Shown here piece by piece: positions 1 through 7,419 of a stretch of 16,251 nucleotides of DNA. The stretch is from positions 1-16,251 of the forward strand of contig DASZVN010000070.1 of the NCBI GenBank assembly GCA_035547055.1, read 5' to 3'. This stretch comes from DASZVN01 sp035547055 (GTDB lineage: Bacteria > Pseudomonadota > Alphaproteobacteria > Rhizobiales > Methylopilaceae). The notes below the pieces were generated by a model that saw only the letters and a program-made list of their open reading frames with translations, did not search any database and was not told the origin of the DNA. Both the position numbers and the translations under genes were made by a program. Within the stretch, counting starts at the first letter, position 1. The number at the start of each line of letters is the position of its first letter.

Positions 1-1
1 G

Positions 2-190
2 GCCGCGATGGCGCTGGTCGACTTCTACGGCGCCGACAATCTGATGTGGGGCTCGGACTACCCGCATCCCGACAGCGTCTGGCCCGACAGCCGTGGCGCG
101 ATCGAGCGGCAGATGGGGAAGCTCTCGCCCGCGCTGCGCAAAAAGATCACCCACGACAACGCCGCCAAGCTCTACGGCCTCGCCGTATAG
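2..190 (+). CDS. Amidohydrolase-2 family metal-dependent hydrolase, C-terminal fragment
   Basis: Only the last 62 codons are in the window; the reading frame is open from base 2 and the start lies upstream, so this is a partial gene. The visible end contains LMWGSDYPHPDSVWP, a signature of the amidohydrolase-2 (TIM-barrel, ACMSD/OMPDC-like) family; the Asp of GSDYPH is normally a metal ligand or catalytic residue near the end of the barrel. It is followed by a short helical tail ending HDNAAKLYGL, also typical, where the hydrolase is usually anchored after the last strand. The substrate cannot be told from this piece. It lies 59 bases upstream of a family-5 solute-binding protein on the same strand, so the hydrolase may act on an imported compound, but that is inference. 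The internal ATG at base 8 is not a start. Confidence 0.85.
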   Translation, partial: AAMALVDFYGADNLMWGSDYPHPDSVWPDSRGAIERQMGKLSPALRKKITHDNAAKLYGLAV

Positions 191-249
191 CAAGCCGCCG
201 TTCGGCCTTCGTGGCTCGAGAGAAATTCGTCGGAGAGGAAGAATTTGCG

Positions 250-1827
250 ATGGCACAAGGAAAAGTCCTCGGCCTGAGCAATGGGGACCACAGCCTGCCG
301 AAGGCATTGCGGCGGGCGTGGATCCTTGTCACCGCTGCCGCGATGGCTGCAACGATGGCCCTGCCCGCCACGGCGGGCGAAATCCCGCACCTCAACGTCG
401 CCGTCACCGCCGAGCCGGATACGCTCGACATCACCTCGACGAAGGACCCTGGCGGCTCCTTCGTCACGCTGCAGAACATCTACGAGCAGCTCTGGCGCTT
501 CGATTCCGAGGGCAAGCCGGTCAAGACGGTGGCCGACTGGACCATCGCGCCAGACTGGAAATCAGTCACCTTCAGGATCAGGCCCGGCGTCGAGTTCCAG
601 TCGGGCGACGAGTTGACCTCGGCTGACGTGGCGTTCAGCTTCGCCCGCATCGCCGCTCGCTCGCCGATGTACCGGCGCGACACCAAGCTGGTCGATCGGG
701 TCGAGACACCGGATCGGTATACGGCGCGCTTCGTCTTCAACACGCCGTATTTCGGCTTCTTCCATTCGGCGATCGCCTATCTCGTCTCGAAGACCTATTT
801 CGAGACGCATGGCGAGGCTTACGCCGTCGCGCACCCCAATGGCATCGGCCCATATAAGTTCGTCGACTACAAGCCGGCGCAGTATATCGATCTCGCCGTC
901 TCGGAGAACTACTACGGAAAGCAGCCCGACGTGCGTGCCGCGCGCCTCGCCTTCGTCAAGGACGAACAGACCCGGGTGGCGCGGCTTCGCGCCGGCGAGG
1001 CCGATCTCGTAATGGACACGCCGTATCCGGCTATTCCGAAGCTGAAGGCCGATGGCTTCCGCGTCGTCGGGGCCGAATCCTGGCCGGTCTGCACCGTGCA
1101 GTTCCAGCTCAACAATCCGGACTCGCCCTGGCACGACCGCCGCGTCCGCCTCGCCATCGCCCATGCGATTGACGGCGATGCCATCGTGAAGGGGCTGTTG
1201 CAGGGCATCCCGAAGCGCTATCCGGGCCTCGCCAAGGGCGAGTTCGGCTACGATCCCAATCTTGAGAACTACAGCTACGATCCGACGCTGTCGAAGAAGC
1301 TCTTGGCCGAGGCCGGCTATCCGCACGGCTTCCAGATGCCGCTCTATTATTGGGCGGGGAATTTTTACGGCATCCGAGAGACCGCGGAAGCCGTGGCTCT
1401 CTATCTGAAGAACGTCGGCATTACCGCTACGCCCCAGGCGCTCGATCCGCTCAAGGTGCTGGCGATGCTGCGGCGTAGCCCCACGGATACCCACCAGGTC
1501 TATGCCGGCGTGATGGCGGTCCCCTTGACGAATACCGGCATGGACCCGACCGAGTCGGTCGGCCAAATGTTCTTCTCCCGCGGCCCGCTCGCCAATTACA
1601 AGAACCCCGCGGTCGACGCCGCCATCGTCGAGATGCAGAACGAACTCGACGACACGAAGCGCGCCGCGCTGGTGCGCCGGATCATGCGTCTCGTCCACGA
1701 CGATGTCGTCATGATCCCGATCTGGGACTCGGTCTCCGAATATGCGATGAGCCCGAAGATCGACTTCACGCCGATCCAGCACCGCAGCGCAGTGCTGACA
1801 CTGGCCGGCGTCAAAGCCGTGGAGTAA
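250..1827 (+). CDS. ABC transporter substrate-binding protein, family 5 (oligopeptide/nickel type)
   Basis: A 525-residue periplasmic binding protein of the SBP_bac_5 family, which captures peptides, nickel or other small solutes for an ABC importer. An N-terminal signal peptide is visible: basic KALRRAW, a hydrophobic run at about 24-38, and a probable cleavage after PATA (about residue 42). Then come typical family features: VAVTAEPDTLD near the mature N-terminus, TFRIRPGVEFQSGDELTSAD (the FxLRxGVxFHDG-like motif), NGIGPYKFVDY, and a C-terminal region ending in an IPIWDS segment. The ATG at 250 is chosen because GGAGAGG (232-238) lies upstream; the frame is open back to 46, but that extension overlaps the upstream hydrolase and precedes the signal peptide. 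The n-region of about 22 residues is rather long. No permease or ATPase gene follows: the next gene is convergent rlmN, so partners must lie upstream or elsewhere. Base use looks somewhat less GC-biased than in the neighbours. Confidence 0.92.
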   Translation: MAQGKVLGLSNGDHSLPKALRRAWILVTAAAMAATMALPATAGEIPHLNVAVTAEPDTLDITSTKDPGGSFVTLQNIYEQLWRFDSEGKPVKTVADWTIAPDWKSVTFRIRPGVEFQSGDELTSADVAFSFARIAARSPMYRRDTKLVDRVETPDRYTARFVFNTPYFGFFHSAIAYLVSKTYFETHGEAYAVAHPNGIGPYKFVDYKPAQYIDLAVSENYYGKQPDVRAARLAFVKDEQTRVARLRAGEADLVMDTPYPAIPKLKADGFRVVGAESWPVCTVQFQLNNPDSPWHDRRVRLAIAHAIDGDAIVKGLLQGIPKRYPGLAKGEFGYDPNLENYSYDPTLSKKLLAEAGYPHGFQMPLYYWAGNFYGIRETAEAVALYLKNVGITATPQALDPLKVLAMLRRSPTDTHQVYAGVMAVPLTNTGMDPTESVGQMFFSRGPLANYKNPAVDAAIVEMQNELDDTKRAALVRRIMRLVHDDVVMIPIWDSVSEYAMSPKIDFTPIQHRSAVLTLAGVKAVE

Positions 1828-1856
1828 CGGTAGGTGCGGGGCTATCCGGGCTTCGG

Positions 1857-3089
1857 CTAGGCTCCGAGGAGGGCGGCCCGCTCCTTCGCCCTGAGCCGCT
1901 CCGTCGCGGACTTGAGCTGGCCGCAGGCGGCAAGGATGTCGCGGCCGCGGGGGGTGCGGACCGGGCTGGCGTAGCCGGCACGGAAGACCACCTCGGAGAA
2001 GCGCTCGATCGTCTCCCAGCCGGAGCATTCGTAGCGCGTGCCGGGCCAGGGGTTGAACGGGATCAGGTTGATCTTGGCCGGCAGCCCGGCGAGGAGGCGC
2101 ACCAGCGCGTGGGCCTCGGCGATCGAGTCGTTGACGCCTTTCAGCATCACGTACTCGAAGGTGATGCGCCGGGCGTTCGACGCGCCGGGATAGGTGCGGC
2201 AGGCCTCCAGCAGCGCGGCCAGCGGGTATTTCTTGTTGAGCGGGACGAGCTGGTTGCGGAGCTCGTCGTTGGTCGCGTGCAGCGAGATTGCGAGCATCGG
2301 CCCGGCCTCGGCGCCCAGCCGCTCGATCATCGGCACCACGCCCGAGGTCGAGACGGTGATGCGGCGGCGCGACAGCGATAGGCCTTCGCCGTCGGACATC
2401 GTGGTGATCGCGCTCTTCACCGCATCGAAATTGTAGAGGGGCTCGCCCATGCCCATGAACACGACGTTGGTGACGAAGCGCTCGTCGTCCGCGCGGGCGC
2501 CTGCGTTCCGCGCCGGGACGAAGGCGCCCGCCGGCGGCGTTGCGCCCGGCCAGTCGCCGAGGCGGTCGCGGGCGACGACGAGCTGCGCCACGATCTCGGC
2601 TGCGGTCAGGTTGCGCACCAGGGTCTGCGTCCCGGTGTGGCAGAACGTGCAGGTCAGCGTGCAGCCGACCTGGCTCGAGACGCAGAGCGTGCCGCGGTCG
2701 CTCTCCGGGATGTAGACCATCTCGACATGGTGCGGCCGCGGGTCGGCGGCGGTGCCGGGCAGGCGCAGCAGCCATTTCCGCGTGCCGTCGGTCGAGACCT
2801 GCTCGGCCGCGACCTCCGGCCGCTCCAGGGTGTAGGCCGCCGCAAGCTCCGCGCGCAGATGCTTGGACACGTTGGTCATCGCAGCGAAGTCGCGGATGCC
2901 ACGGTGATAGATCCAGTGCCAGAGCTGGGCCGAGCGCATGCGCTGCTCGCGCTCCGGCACGCCGATCGCGCCGAGCGCCGCGGCAAGGCCGTCGCGATCG
3001 AGCCCGACGAGCGAGGGGCGCTCGGCCATGGCCACGAGCGGCGGCGACGCGGGTGCGGCGATGTCGAGGACGGCGGACATGGCGGTCAT
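1857..3089 (-). CDS. rlmN: Dual-specificity RNA methyltransferase RlmN (23S rRNA A2503 / tRNA A37)
   Basis: A radical-SAM enzyme that methylates C2 of A2503 in 23S rRNA and A37 of some tRNAs, supporting translational fidelity. From the start used here (410 aa) the key residues are all present: SSQVGCTLTCTFCHTG carries the CX3CX2C cluster cysteines C143, C147 and C150; C136 matches the first RNA-modifying Cys; MGMGEP at 212-217 is the SAM-binding motif; C389 in RGRDILAACGQL is the second catalytic Cys. Length is normal for the family. The frame stays open to 3149, but that extension reads MLRFARNDD out of a palindromic repeat (3126-3208) and is not credible. ATG 3089 (MTAMSAV) and ATG 3080 (MSAV) are both possible; neither has a clear Shine-Dalgarno. 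The gene lies downstream of the IalB-family gene on the same strand, separated by that repeat, and converges on the binding-protein gene with 29 bases between stop codons. Confidence 0.97.
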   Translation of the reverse strand: MTAMSAVLDIAAPASPPLVAMAERPSLVGLDRDGLAAALGAIGVPEREQRMRSAQLWHWIYHRGIRDFAAMTNVSKHLRAELAAAYTLERPEVAAEQVSTDGTRKWLLRLPGTAADPRPHHVEMVYIPESDRGTLCVSSQVGCTLTCTFCHTGTQTLVRNLTAAEIVAQLVVARDRLGDWPGATPPAGAFVPARNAGARADDERFVTNVVFMGMGEPLYNFDAVKSAITTMSDGEGLSLSRRRITVSTSGVVPMIERLGAEAGPMLAISLHATNDELRNQLVPLNKKYPLAALLEACRTYPGASNARRITFEYVMLKGVNDSIAEAHALVRLLAGLPAKINLIPFNPWPGTRYECSGWETIERFSEVVFRAGYASPVRTPRGRDILAACGQLKSATERLRAKERAALLGA

Positions 3090-3125
3090 ATAGCGCCGGC
3101 GCCGCGGTTTCGCACGCCATGGGTC

Positions 3126-3208
3126 GTCATTGCGAGCGAAGCGAAGCAATCCGGAGGGGCGGCCCAGCGCTCGCAGCCGGGATTGCTTCGTCTGCTCCTC
3201 GCAATGAC
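3126..3208. repeat. REP-like palindromic repeat, family 1, copy 1
   Basis: The left arm GTCATTGCGAGCGAAGCGAA continues into GCAATCC (3126-3152) and is mirrored imperfectly by 3181-3208, which ends CTCGCAATGAC, leaving about 28 bases between. A second copy is at 7304-7395. Palindromes of this type are dispersed in intergenic DNA of many alphaproteobacteria. Here it lies between the IalB-family gene and rlmN, both on the minus strand, where the transcript could fold into a long hairpin that ends or stabilises the upstream message. Confidence 0.85.
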
Positions 3209-3224
3209 GGCGGAGCGTGAACCT

Positions 3225-3740
3225 TCAGCGGCACTCCTGGTTGATCTTGTCGAGCGCGGCCGAGATGCCGGCGAGGGAATAGGTGTCGGTCGTGACGTGG
3301 CCGCGGGTCGAGGTGCTCTTGATCGTCATGTCGTGGCCGCCGCGCATGGCCGCGACGATCTGGTCGTCGTCCTTGCCGTTGGTCCAGGCCCGCTCGCCCT
3401 GGGTCACGAGGTTGAAGTTCGACGAGCCGATCGAGACTTGGGTCGGGTCGCCCGCCTTCATCGGGAAACCCACCTGCATGCTGATCTCGCCCTTGACCTT
3501 GTCGGCCGGCCGGTTGGTCACGAAGAAATAGGCAGGGTCGCGATTCAGCCCCTCGGGCGCGCGCTTCTTCGGCTGCGAGATCGCGAAGCAGACCTTGCCG
3601 CCGCCGGCGCTGGCCGAATAGGCGGCCCAGTCGGTGAACTGACCGAGGAGTTGCTGGTTCTGCTGAGCGGAGGCGCCGCCGGGAAAGGCAGCCAACGCGA
3701 GGAGCGGAAGGGCGAAGGAGGCGAGGTGGCGGAGGTTCAT
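3225..3740 (-). CDS. Invasion-associated locus B (IalB) family periplasmic protein
   Basis: A 171-residue secreted protein. Residues 1-25 (MNLRHLASF..ASA) form a classical signal peptide with probable cleavage before QQNQQ. The mature part shows the IalB-family pattern: FTDWAAYSA with a Cys soon after (GKVCFAISQPKK, C51), then FFVTNRPADKVKGEISMQVG, a middle beta-rich region, and a second Cys at the extreme C-terminus (QECR, C170), probably disulfide-bonded to the first. The family is named after a Bartonella factor needed for red-cell entry but is widespread in free-living Rhizobiales, where its role is mostly unknown; invasion should not be inferred. The start at 3740 is supported by GGGAGAG a few bases upstream. 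The frame is open back to 3932, but that extension has no ribosome site and lies before the signal peptide. The 299 bases between this start and the plus-strand gene at 4040 hold the dyad at 3977-4021 and otherwise no feature I can support. Confidence 0.88.
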   Translation of the reverse strand: MNLRHLASFALPLLALAAFPGGASAQQNQQLLGQFTDWAAYSASAGGGKVCFAISQPKKRAPEGLNRDPAYFFVTNRPADKVKGEISMQVGFPMKAGDPTQVSIGSSNFNLVTQGERAWTNGKDDDQIVAAMRGGHDMTIKSTSTRGHVTTDTYSLAGISAALDKINQECR

Positions 3741-3976
3741 TTCTCTCCCGTCGTTGCAGCGGATGAACGGGTGCGGCCGGGGATGGCCACGCGAGACACA
3801 CGCATACCGTGCAGCTCTCTCAGCACGCCCGCATGAGCGCGCCGCCCGACTCTCGGGTCGGATGACCAACAATAGGTAAAAATCGCCGTGGGTGGAAACG
3901 AGACGGTTCGGCGCAGGGGACAACCGCATCAACGGGGCCGGGGTGGAGCGAAGCCGGCATGCCAGTCATGTGGTTA

Positions 3977-4021
3977 TTGCACTGCACCAAACCGGCGCTG
4001 GCGACCTATGGTGCAGTGCAA
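3977..4021. promoter_or_regulatory. 13-bp perfect dyad, candidate operator or 5' leader hairpin
   Basis: TTGCACTGCACCA (3977-3989) and its exact reverse complement TGGTGCAGTGCAA (4009-4021) enclose a 19-base loop. Each arm contains TGCACTGCA or its complement. The right arm runs straight into the purine-rich Shine-Dalgarno GGAAAGGAAGAG of the gene at 4040. It could be a pair of inverted protein-binding sites or an mRNA hairpin. TTGC/CTGC-rich sites recall alphaproteobacterial PhaR targets, but this resemblance is from memory and only suggestive. Confidence 0.6.
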
Positions 4022-4039
4022 GGAAAGGAAGAGTGAGTC

Positions 4040-4330
4040 GTGACCGTCACCTGGAAGACCGAGTTCGGCCTGCGCGCGGTACGCCATGAGCCGCCCGGCA
4101 TCGCCGAGGCGCTCGACGCCGCGGAAGGGTTTTGCAGCGATCCCGAGCAGCAGATCGAGATCGCGGCGGCGCTGCTCGGCGCCGATGTCGAGGAGGTTCG
4201 TGCCGTCGCCGCCCGCCAGGCCGCCGCGCCGGCCCGCCGCGCCTTCGGGCGCACCACGATCCGCCGTGTCGGGCAGGCGCAGGCCGTGGTCGTCGAGCGG
4301 CGCAAGACCCGCCGCTCCGTGATGGCCTGA
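4040..4330 (+). CDS. Small conserved-looking hypothetical protein (96 aa)
   Basis: A 96-residue protein beginning at GTG, preceded by the good Shine-Dalgarno AAGGAAAGGAAGAG (ending at 4033). The sequence begins MTVTWKTEFGLRAVRHEPPG, then EALDAAEGFCSDPEQQIEIAAALLGADVEEVRAV, which looks like two or three helices with a counted-residue HTH-like feel, then a basic tail rich in Arg/Ala ending VVVERRKTRRS. I recall similar short proteins in Bradyrhizobium-type genomes but know no function. No signal peptide or membrane segment is seen. It ends eight bases before the argG stop codon, so it fills the gap between dyad and argG exactly, which supports it being real. An ATG-started frame at 4086 in another phase is a shadow. 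Given the basic tail, nucleic-acid contact is possible, but this is a guess. Confidence 0.72.
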   Translation: MTVTWKTEFGLRAVRHEPPGIAEALDAAEGFCSDPEQQIEIAAALLGADVEEVRAVAARQAAAPARRAFGRTTIRRVGQAQAVVVERRKTRRSVMA

Positions 4331-4338
4331 GGCGGCCC

Positions 4339-4344
<6 letters not shown>
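4325..4344. terminator. Short palindrome spanning two convergent stop codons
   Basis: GCCTGAGG (4325-4332), loop CGGC, and CCTCAGGC (4337-4344) make a perfect 8-bp stem. The TGA stop of the plus-strand hypothetical gene (4328-4330) is in the left arm, and the argG stop, read as TCA on the plus strand (4339-4341), is the mirrored triplet in the right arm. It could act as a bidirectional terminator. There is no T-run on either side, so intrinsic termination is uncertain. Confidence 0.45.
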
Positions 4345-5562
<1,218 letters not shown>

Positions 5563-5669
5563 TCTCGTCGTCCTGCGGGGTCGGGAAACGGCGCGCACCA
5601 TAGCCGCGCGCGCCGTCGGCGCAACCACTTGCTGCCGGCGCCGTCTGCCGTGCCCGCTGCTGACGGAAT

Positions 5670-5715
5670 CTGGCAGGGGCCGGAGCGATGGTCCGGCCCC
5701 ATTCGAGGAGACCAG
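5670..5715 (+). promoter_or_regulatory. Leader hairpin just upstream of the EVE-domain gene
   Basis: GGGGCCGGA (5676-5684) and TCCGGCCCC (5692-5700) form a perfect 9-bp stem with a 7-base loop. The Shine-Dalgarno GAGGAG starts five bases later (5705-5710). A short outer pairing, CTGG (5670-5673) with CCAG (5712-5715), would place the ribosome site inside an internal loop, two bases before the ATG at 5718. On the other strand the hairpin lies far upstream of argG. Confidence 0.45.
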
Positions 5716-5717
5716 TC

Positions 5718-6197
5718 ATGCTCGATACGAACTCCGCTCCGCTCGCGGTCGCCTTCCGCCAGGAGGTACGGCCAGCGAAATCCTGGATCGTGGTCGCCTC
5801 GGCCGATCATGTCGCGCGCGGGCTCGCCGACGGGATCGTCCAGGCCTGCCACGGCAAGGTCGCGCCGCTCCGCCGCATGGCCGCTGGCGACGGCGTCGTC
5901 TGCTATTCGTCCGTCGCTGCGTTCGGCGGCCGCGAGCGCCTCCAGGCCTTCACCGCCATCGGCCGCGTCGCGCCGGGCGAGCCCTACGCGTTCCCGATGA
6001 CCGACGACCGGCAGCCGTTCCGCCGCCGCGTCGCCTGGATGGCGGCAGCGCGGCCGGCGCCGATCCGGCCGCTGCTCGATGCGCTTGCCTTCACGGCAGG
6101 GCGGGCCAATTGGGGTGCCTCCTTCCGCTACGGCCTGTTCCAGATCGGCTCCGACGATTTCGCCCGCATCGCCGCCGCGATGGGCGTCGCTGCCTGA
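5718..6197 (+). CDS. EVE domain-containing protein (UPF0310 family)
   Basis: A 159-residue protein consisting mainly of one EVE domain, a PUA-like fold thought to bind modified bases in DNA or RNA. Family landmarks in order: WIVVASADHVARGLADGI (23-40), CHGKVAPLRRMAAGDGVVCYSS (44-65), LQAFTAIGRV (75-84), FRRRVAW (101-107), PIRPLLDALAF (115-125) and ANWGASFRYGLFQI (130-143). The start at 5718 has GAGGAG at 5705-5710; an in-frame ATG at 5688 lies inside the leader hairpin and is less likely. It is probably a single-gene unit. EVE proteins sometimes occur with restriction or defence genes, but none is here, so a housekeeping or stress-linked RNA/DNA-binding role is as likely. Actual ligand unknown. 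Confidence 0.9.
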   Translation: MLDTNSAPLAVAFRQEVRPAKSWIVVASADHVARGLADGIVQACHGKVAPLRRMAAGDGVVCYSSVAAFGGRERLQAFTAIGRVAPGEPYAFPMTDDRQPFRRRVAWMAAARPAPIRPLLDALAFTAGRANWGASFRYGLFQIGSDDFARIAAAMGVAA

Positions 6198-6220
6198 GTC
6201 CGCTGCGCCGGAGCGGTTTG

Positions 6221-6268
6221 TGGCGGTCCCGCGGCCGTGCTAGGTGCGGCCGCGAGGGAGAACCGCCA
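6221..6268 (+). promoter_or_regulatory. Stem-loop enclosing the ribosome binding site of the importer binding-protein gene
   Basis: Two nested perfect stems flank the Shine-Dalgarno. Inner stem: CGCGGCCG (6230-6237) with CGGCCGCG (6247-6254), 9-base loop. Outer stem: TGGCGGT (6221-6227) with ACCGCCA (6262-6268), whose last A is the first base of the ATG. The ribosome site AGGGAG (6255-6260) is in the internal loop between them, opposite CC (6228-6229), which could pair with part of it. GCGGT at 6213-6217 is an alternative partner for ACCGC, so two folds are possible. This is the arrangement expected for translational control, but sequence alone cannot prove it. Confidence 0.5.
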
Positions 6269-7284
6269 TGAAGCACGACGCTCTGCGGGGACTTGCCGCC
6301 GCATTCGCCCTGGCTGCGACCGCCGCCGTCGCGCCGCGGCCGGCCGCGGCGGTCGAGCTGGAGCTGGCCTACCTGCCGATCCTGCCGATGGCGCAGCTCC
6401 TCGTCATGGAAGGCGAGGGCTGGACCAAGGCAGCCGGGCTCGACCTCAAGCTGACGCGCTTCTCCTCCGGTCCCGCCGAGGTGCAGGCGCTGGCGTCGGG
6501 CAAGTTCGACGCCGCCTATGTCGGCATCGGCCCGACGGTGGTCGCCCGCTCGAAAGGCATCGACCTCAAGGTCGTCGCCTCGGGCTGCGTCAACCAGGTG
6601 GCGCTGATCGCCCGCGGCGACCTCGCCAAGAGCTACGGCGGCGTGGCCTCGCCCGCGGCCGCCTTCGCCGCCTTCCACAAGGCGACCGGCCACCCGGTCA
6701 AGATCGCGACCTTGCCGAAGGGCTCGACCCCCGACACGGTGCTCCGCTACTGGCTGGAGAAGACCGCCAAGGTGGCGCCGGCCGACTACGAGATCGTGGG
6801 CATGGGCGAGGAGCGGGTGCAGCAGGCGCTGCTCGCCGGCTCGGTCGACGCTGCCTCGATCCTCGAGCCGATCCTGACCATCGTGCAGAAGCGCGATCCC
6901 GGCGCGAAGATCCTGGTCCGCGGCAGCGACCTCTTCCCCAACCAGCCGGGCGCCGTGGTCGCCGTGCGCGAGCGCACCATCAAGGCCAAGGCCGACGCGG
7001 TGCAGAAGCTGGTGGCGCTCCACATCCGCGCGACGAAATTCATCAAGGAGCACCCCGACGAGGCCGCGAAGGACATCGAGAAGATGATCGGCGCCGGCCT
7101 CGTCGCCCCGGACGTGATGCTGGCAGCGGTGAAGTCGCCGATGACCCAGCCGGTCGCCGACCCCGAGATCATCGTCGGCGCCACCAAGGCGCTGCTCGCC
7201 TTCCAGCAGTCGCTCGGCGTCACCACCAAGGTCGACCTCGACGCCCTGTTCGACCCGTCCTTCTACAAGGCCGCGACGAAGTAG
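6268..7284 (+). CDS. ABC transporter substrate-binding protein, TauA/SsuA/NMT1-like
   Basis: A 338-residue periplasmic protein that binds a small organic solute for the importer encoded next to it. A signal peptide covers about residues 1-28 (MKHDALRG.. ending RPAAA). The mature N-terminus VELELAYLPILPMAQLLVMEGEGWTKAAGLDL is the characteristic start of NMT1/TauA/SsuA-type proteins, followed by VQALASGKFDAAYVGIGPTVV, KIATLPKGSTPDTVLRYWL and SVDAASILEPIL, which form the ligand cleft in this fold. The start at 6268 has AGGGAG at 6255-6260; a GTG at 6244 is in frame but lies inside the leader stem-loop. Candidate ligands are sulfonates, taurine, nitrate/cyanate or a pyrimidine-type compound; I cannot choose from sequence. 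Expression may be controlled at translation by the leader structure. The permease and ATPase genes follow after a palindromic repeat. Confidence 0.93.
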   Translation: MKHDALRGLAAAFALAATAAVAPRPAAAVELELAYLPILPMAQLLVMEGEGWTKAAGLDLKLTRFSSGPAEVQALASGKFDAAYVGIGPTVVARSKGIDLKVVASGCVNQVALIARGDLAKSYGGVASPAAAFAAFHKATGHPVKIATLPKGSTPDTVLRYWLEKTAKVAPADYEIVGMGEERVQQALLAGSVDAASILEPILTIVQKRDPGAKILVRGSDLFPNQPGAVVAVRERTIKAKADAVQKLVALHIRATKFIKEHPDEAAKDIEKMIGAGLVAPDVMLAAVKSPMTQPVADPEIIVGATKALLAFQQSLGVTTKVDLDALFDPSFYKAATK

Positions 7285-7303
7285 CCTCCGCGATGCCCCA
7301 GCC

Positions 7304-7395
7304 GTCATTGCGAGCGAAGCGAAGCAATCCAGGAGCAACGGGCGCCGGCGCCGACCGCCCCTGGATTGCTTCGCCGCTGCGCTCCTCGCAATGAC
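7304..7395. repeat. REP-like palindromic repeat, family 1, copy 2, inside the importer operon
   Basis: The left arm GTCATTGCGAGCGAAGCGAA continues into GCAATCCAGG (7304-7333) and is mirrored by CCTGGATTGCTTCG...CTCGCAATGAC ending at 7395. It is the same family and orientation as the element at 3126-3208. It lies 19 bases after the binding-protein stop and 24 before the permease start. A hairpin here could protect the upstream message from 3' decay and lower readthrough, giving more binding protein than permease; this is inferred from REP elements in other operons. Confidence 0.87.
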
Positions 7396-7419
7396 GATGG
7401 CCCGCCGACCGCCCCGGCC

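Noticed and set aside
46..249. N-terminal extension of the family-5 binding protein
   Set aside because: It overlaps the hydrolase gene out of frame and precedes the signal peptide; the ATG at 250 has a ribosome binding site.
1828..1856. Bidirectional terminator between the binding-protein gene and rlmN
   Set aside because: The short gap contains direct GGCTA repeats but no convincing inverted repeat.
562..3120. 852-codon minus-strand frame across the binding-protein gene and rlmN
   Set aside because: It overlaps two well-supported genes in other frames and has an Arg/Ala-rich composition typical of shadow translation.
3846..3861. CCGAC/GTCGG stem in the gap before position 4040
   Set aside because: Five base pairs only, no T-run and no clear relation to a gene end; compatible with chance.
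6200..6219. Intrinsic terminator after the EVE gene (CCGCT/AGCGG followed by TTT)
   Set aside because: A five-base stem and only three T residues; too weak to call, though it may compete with the leader fold.
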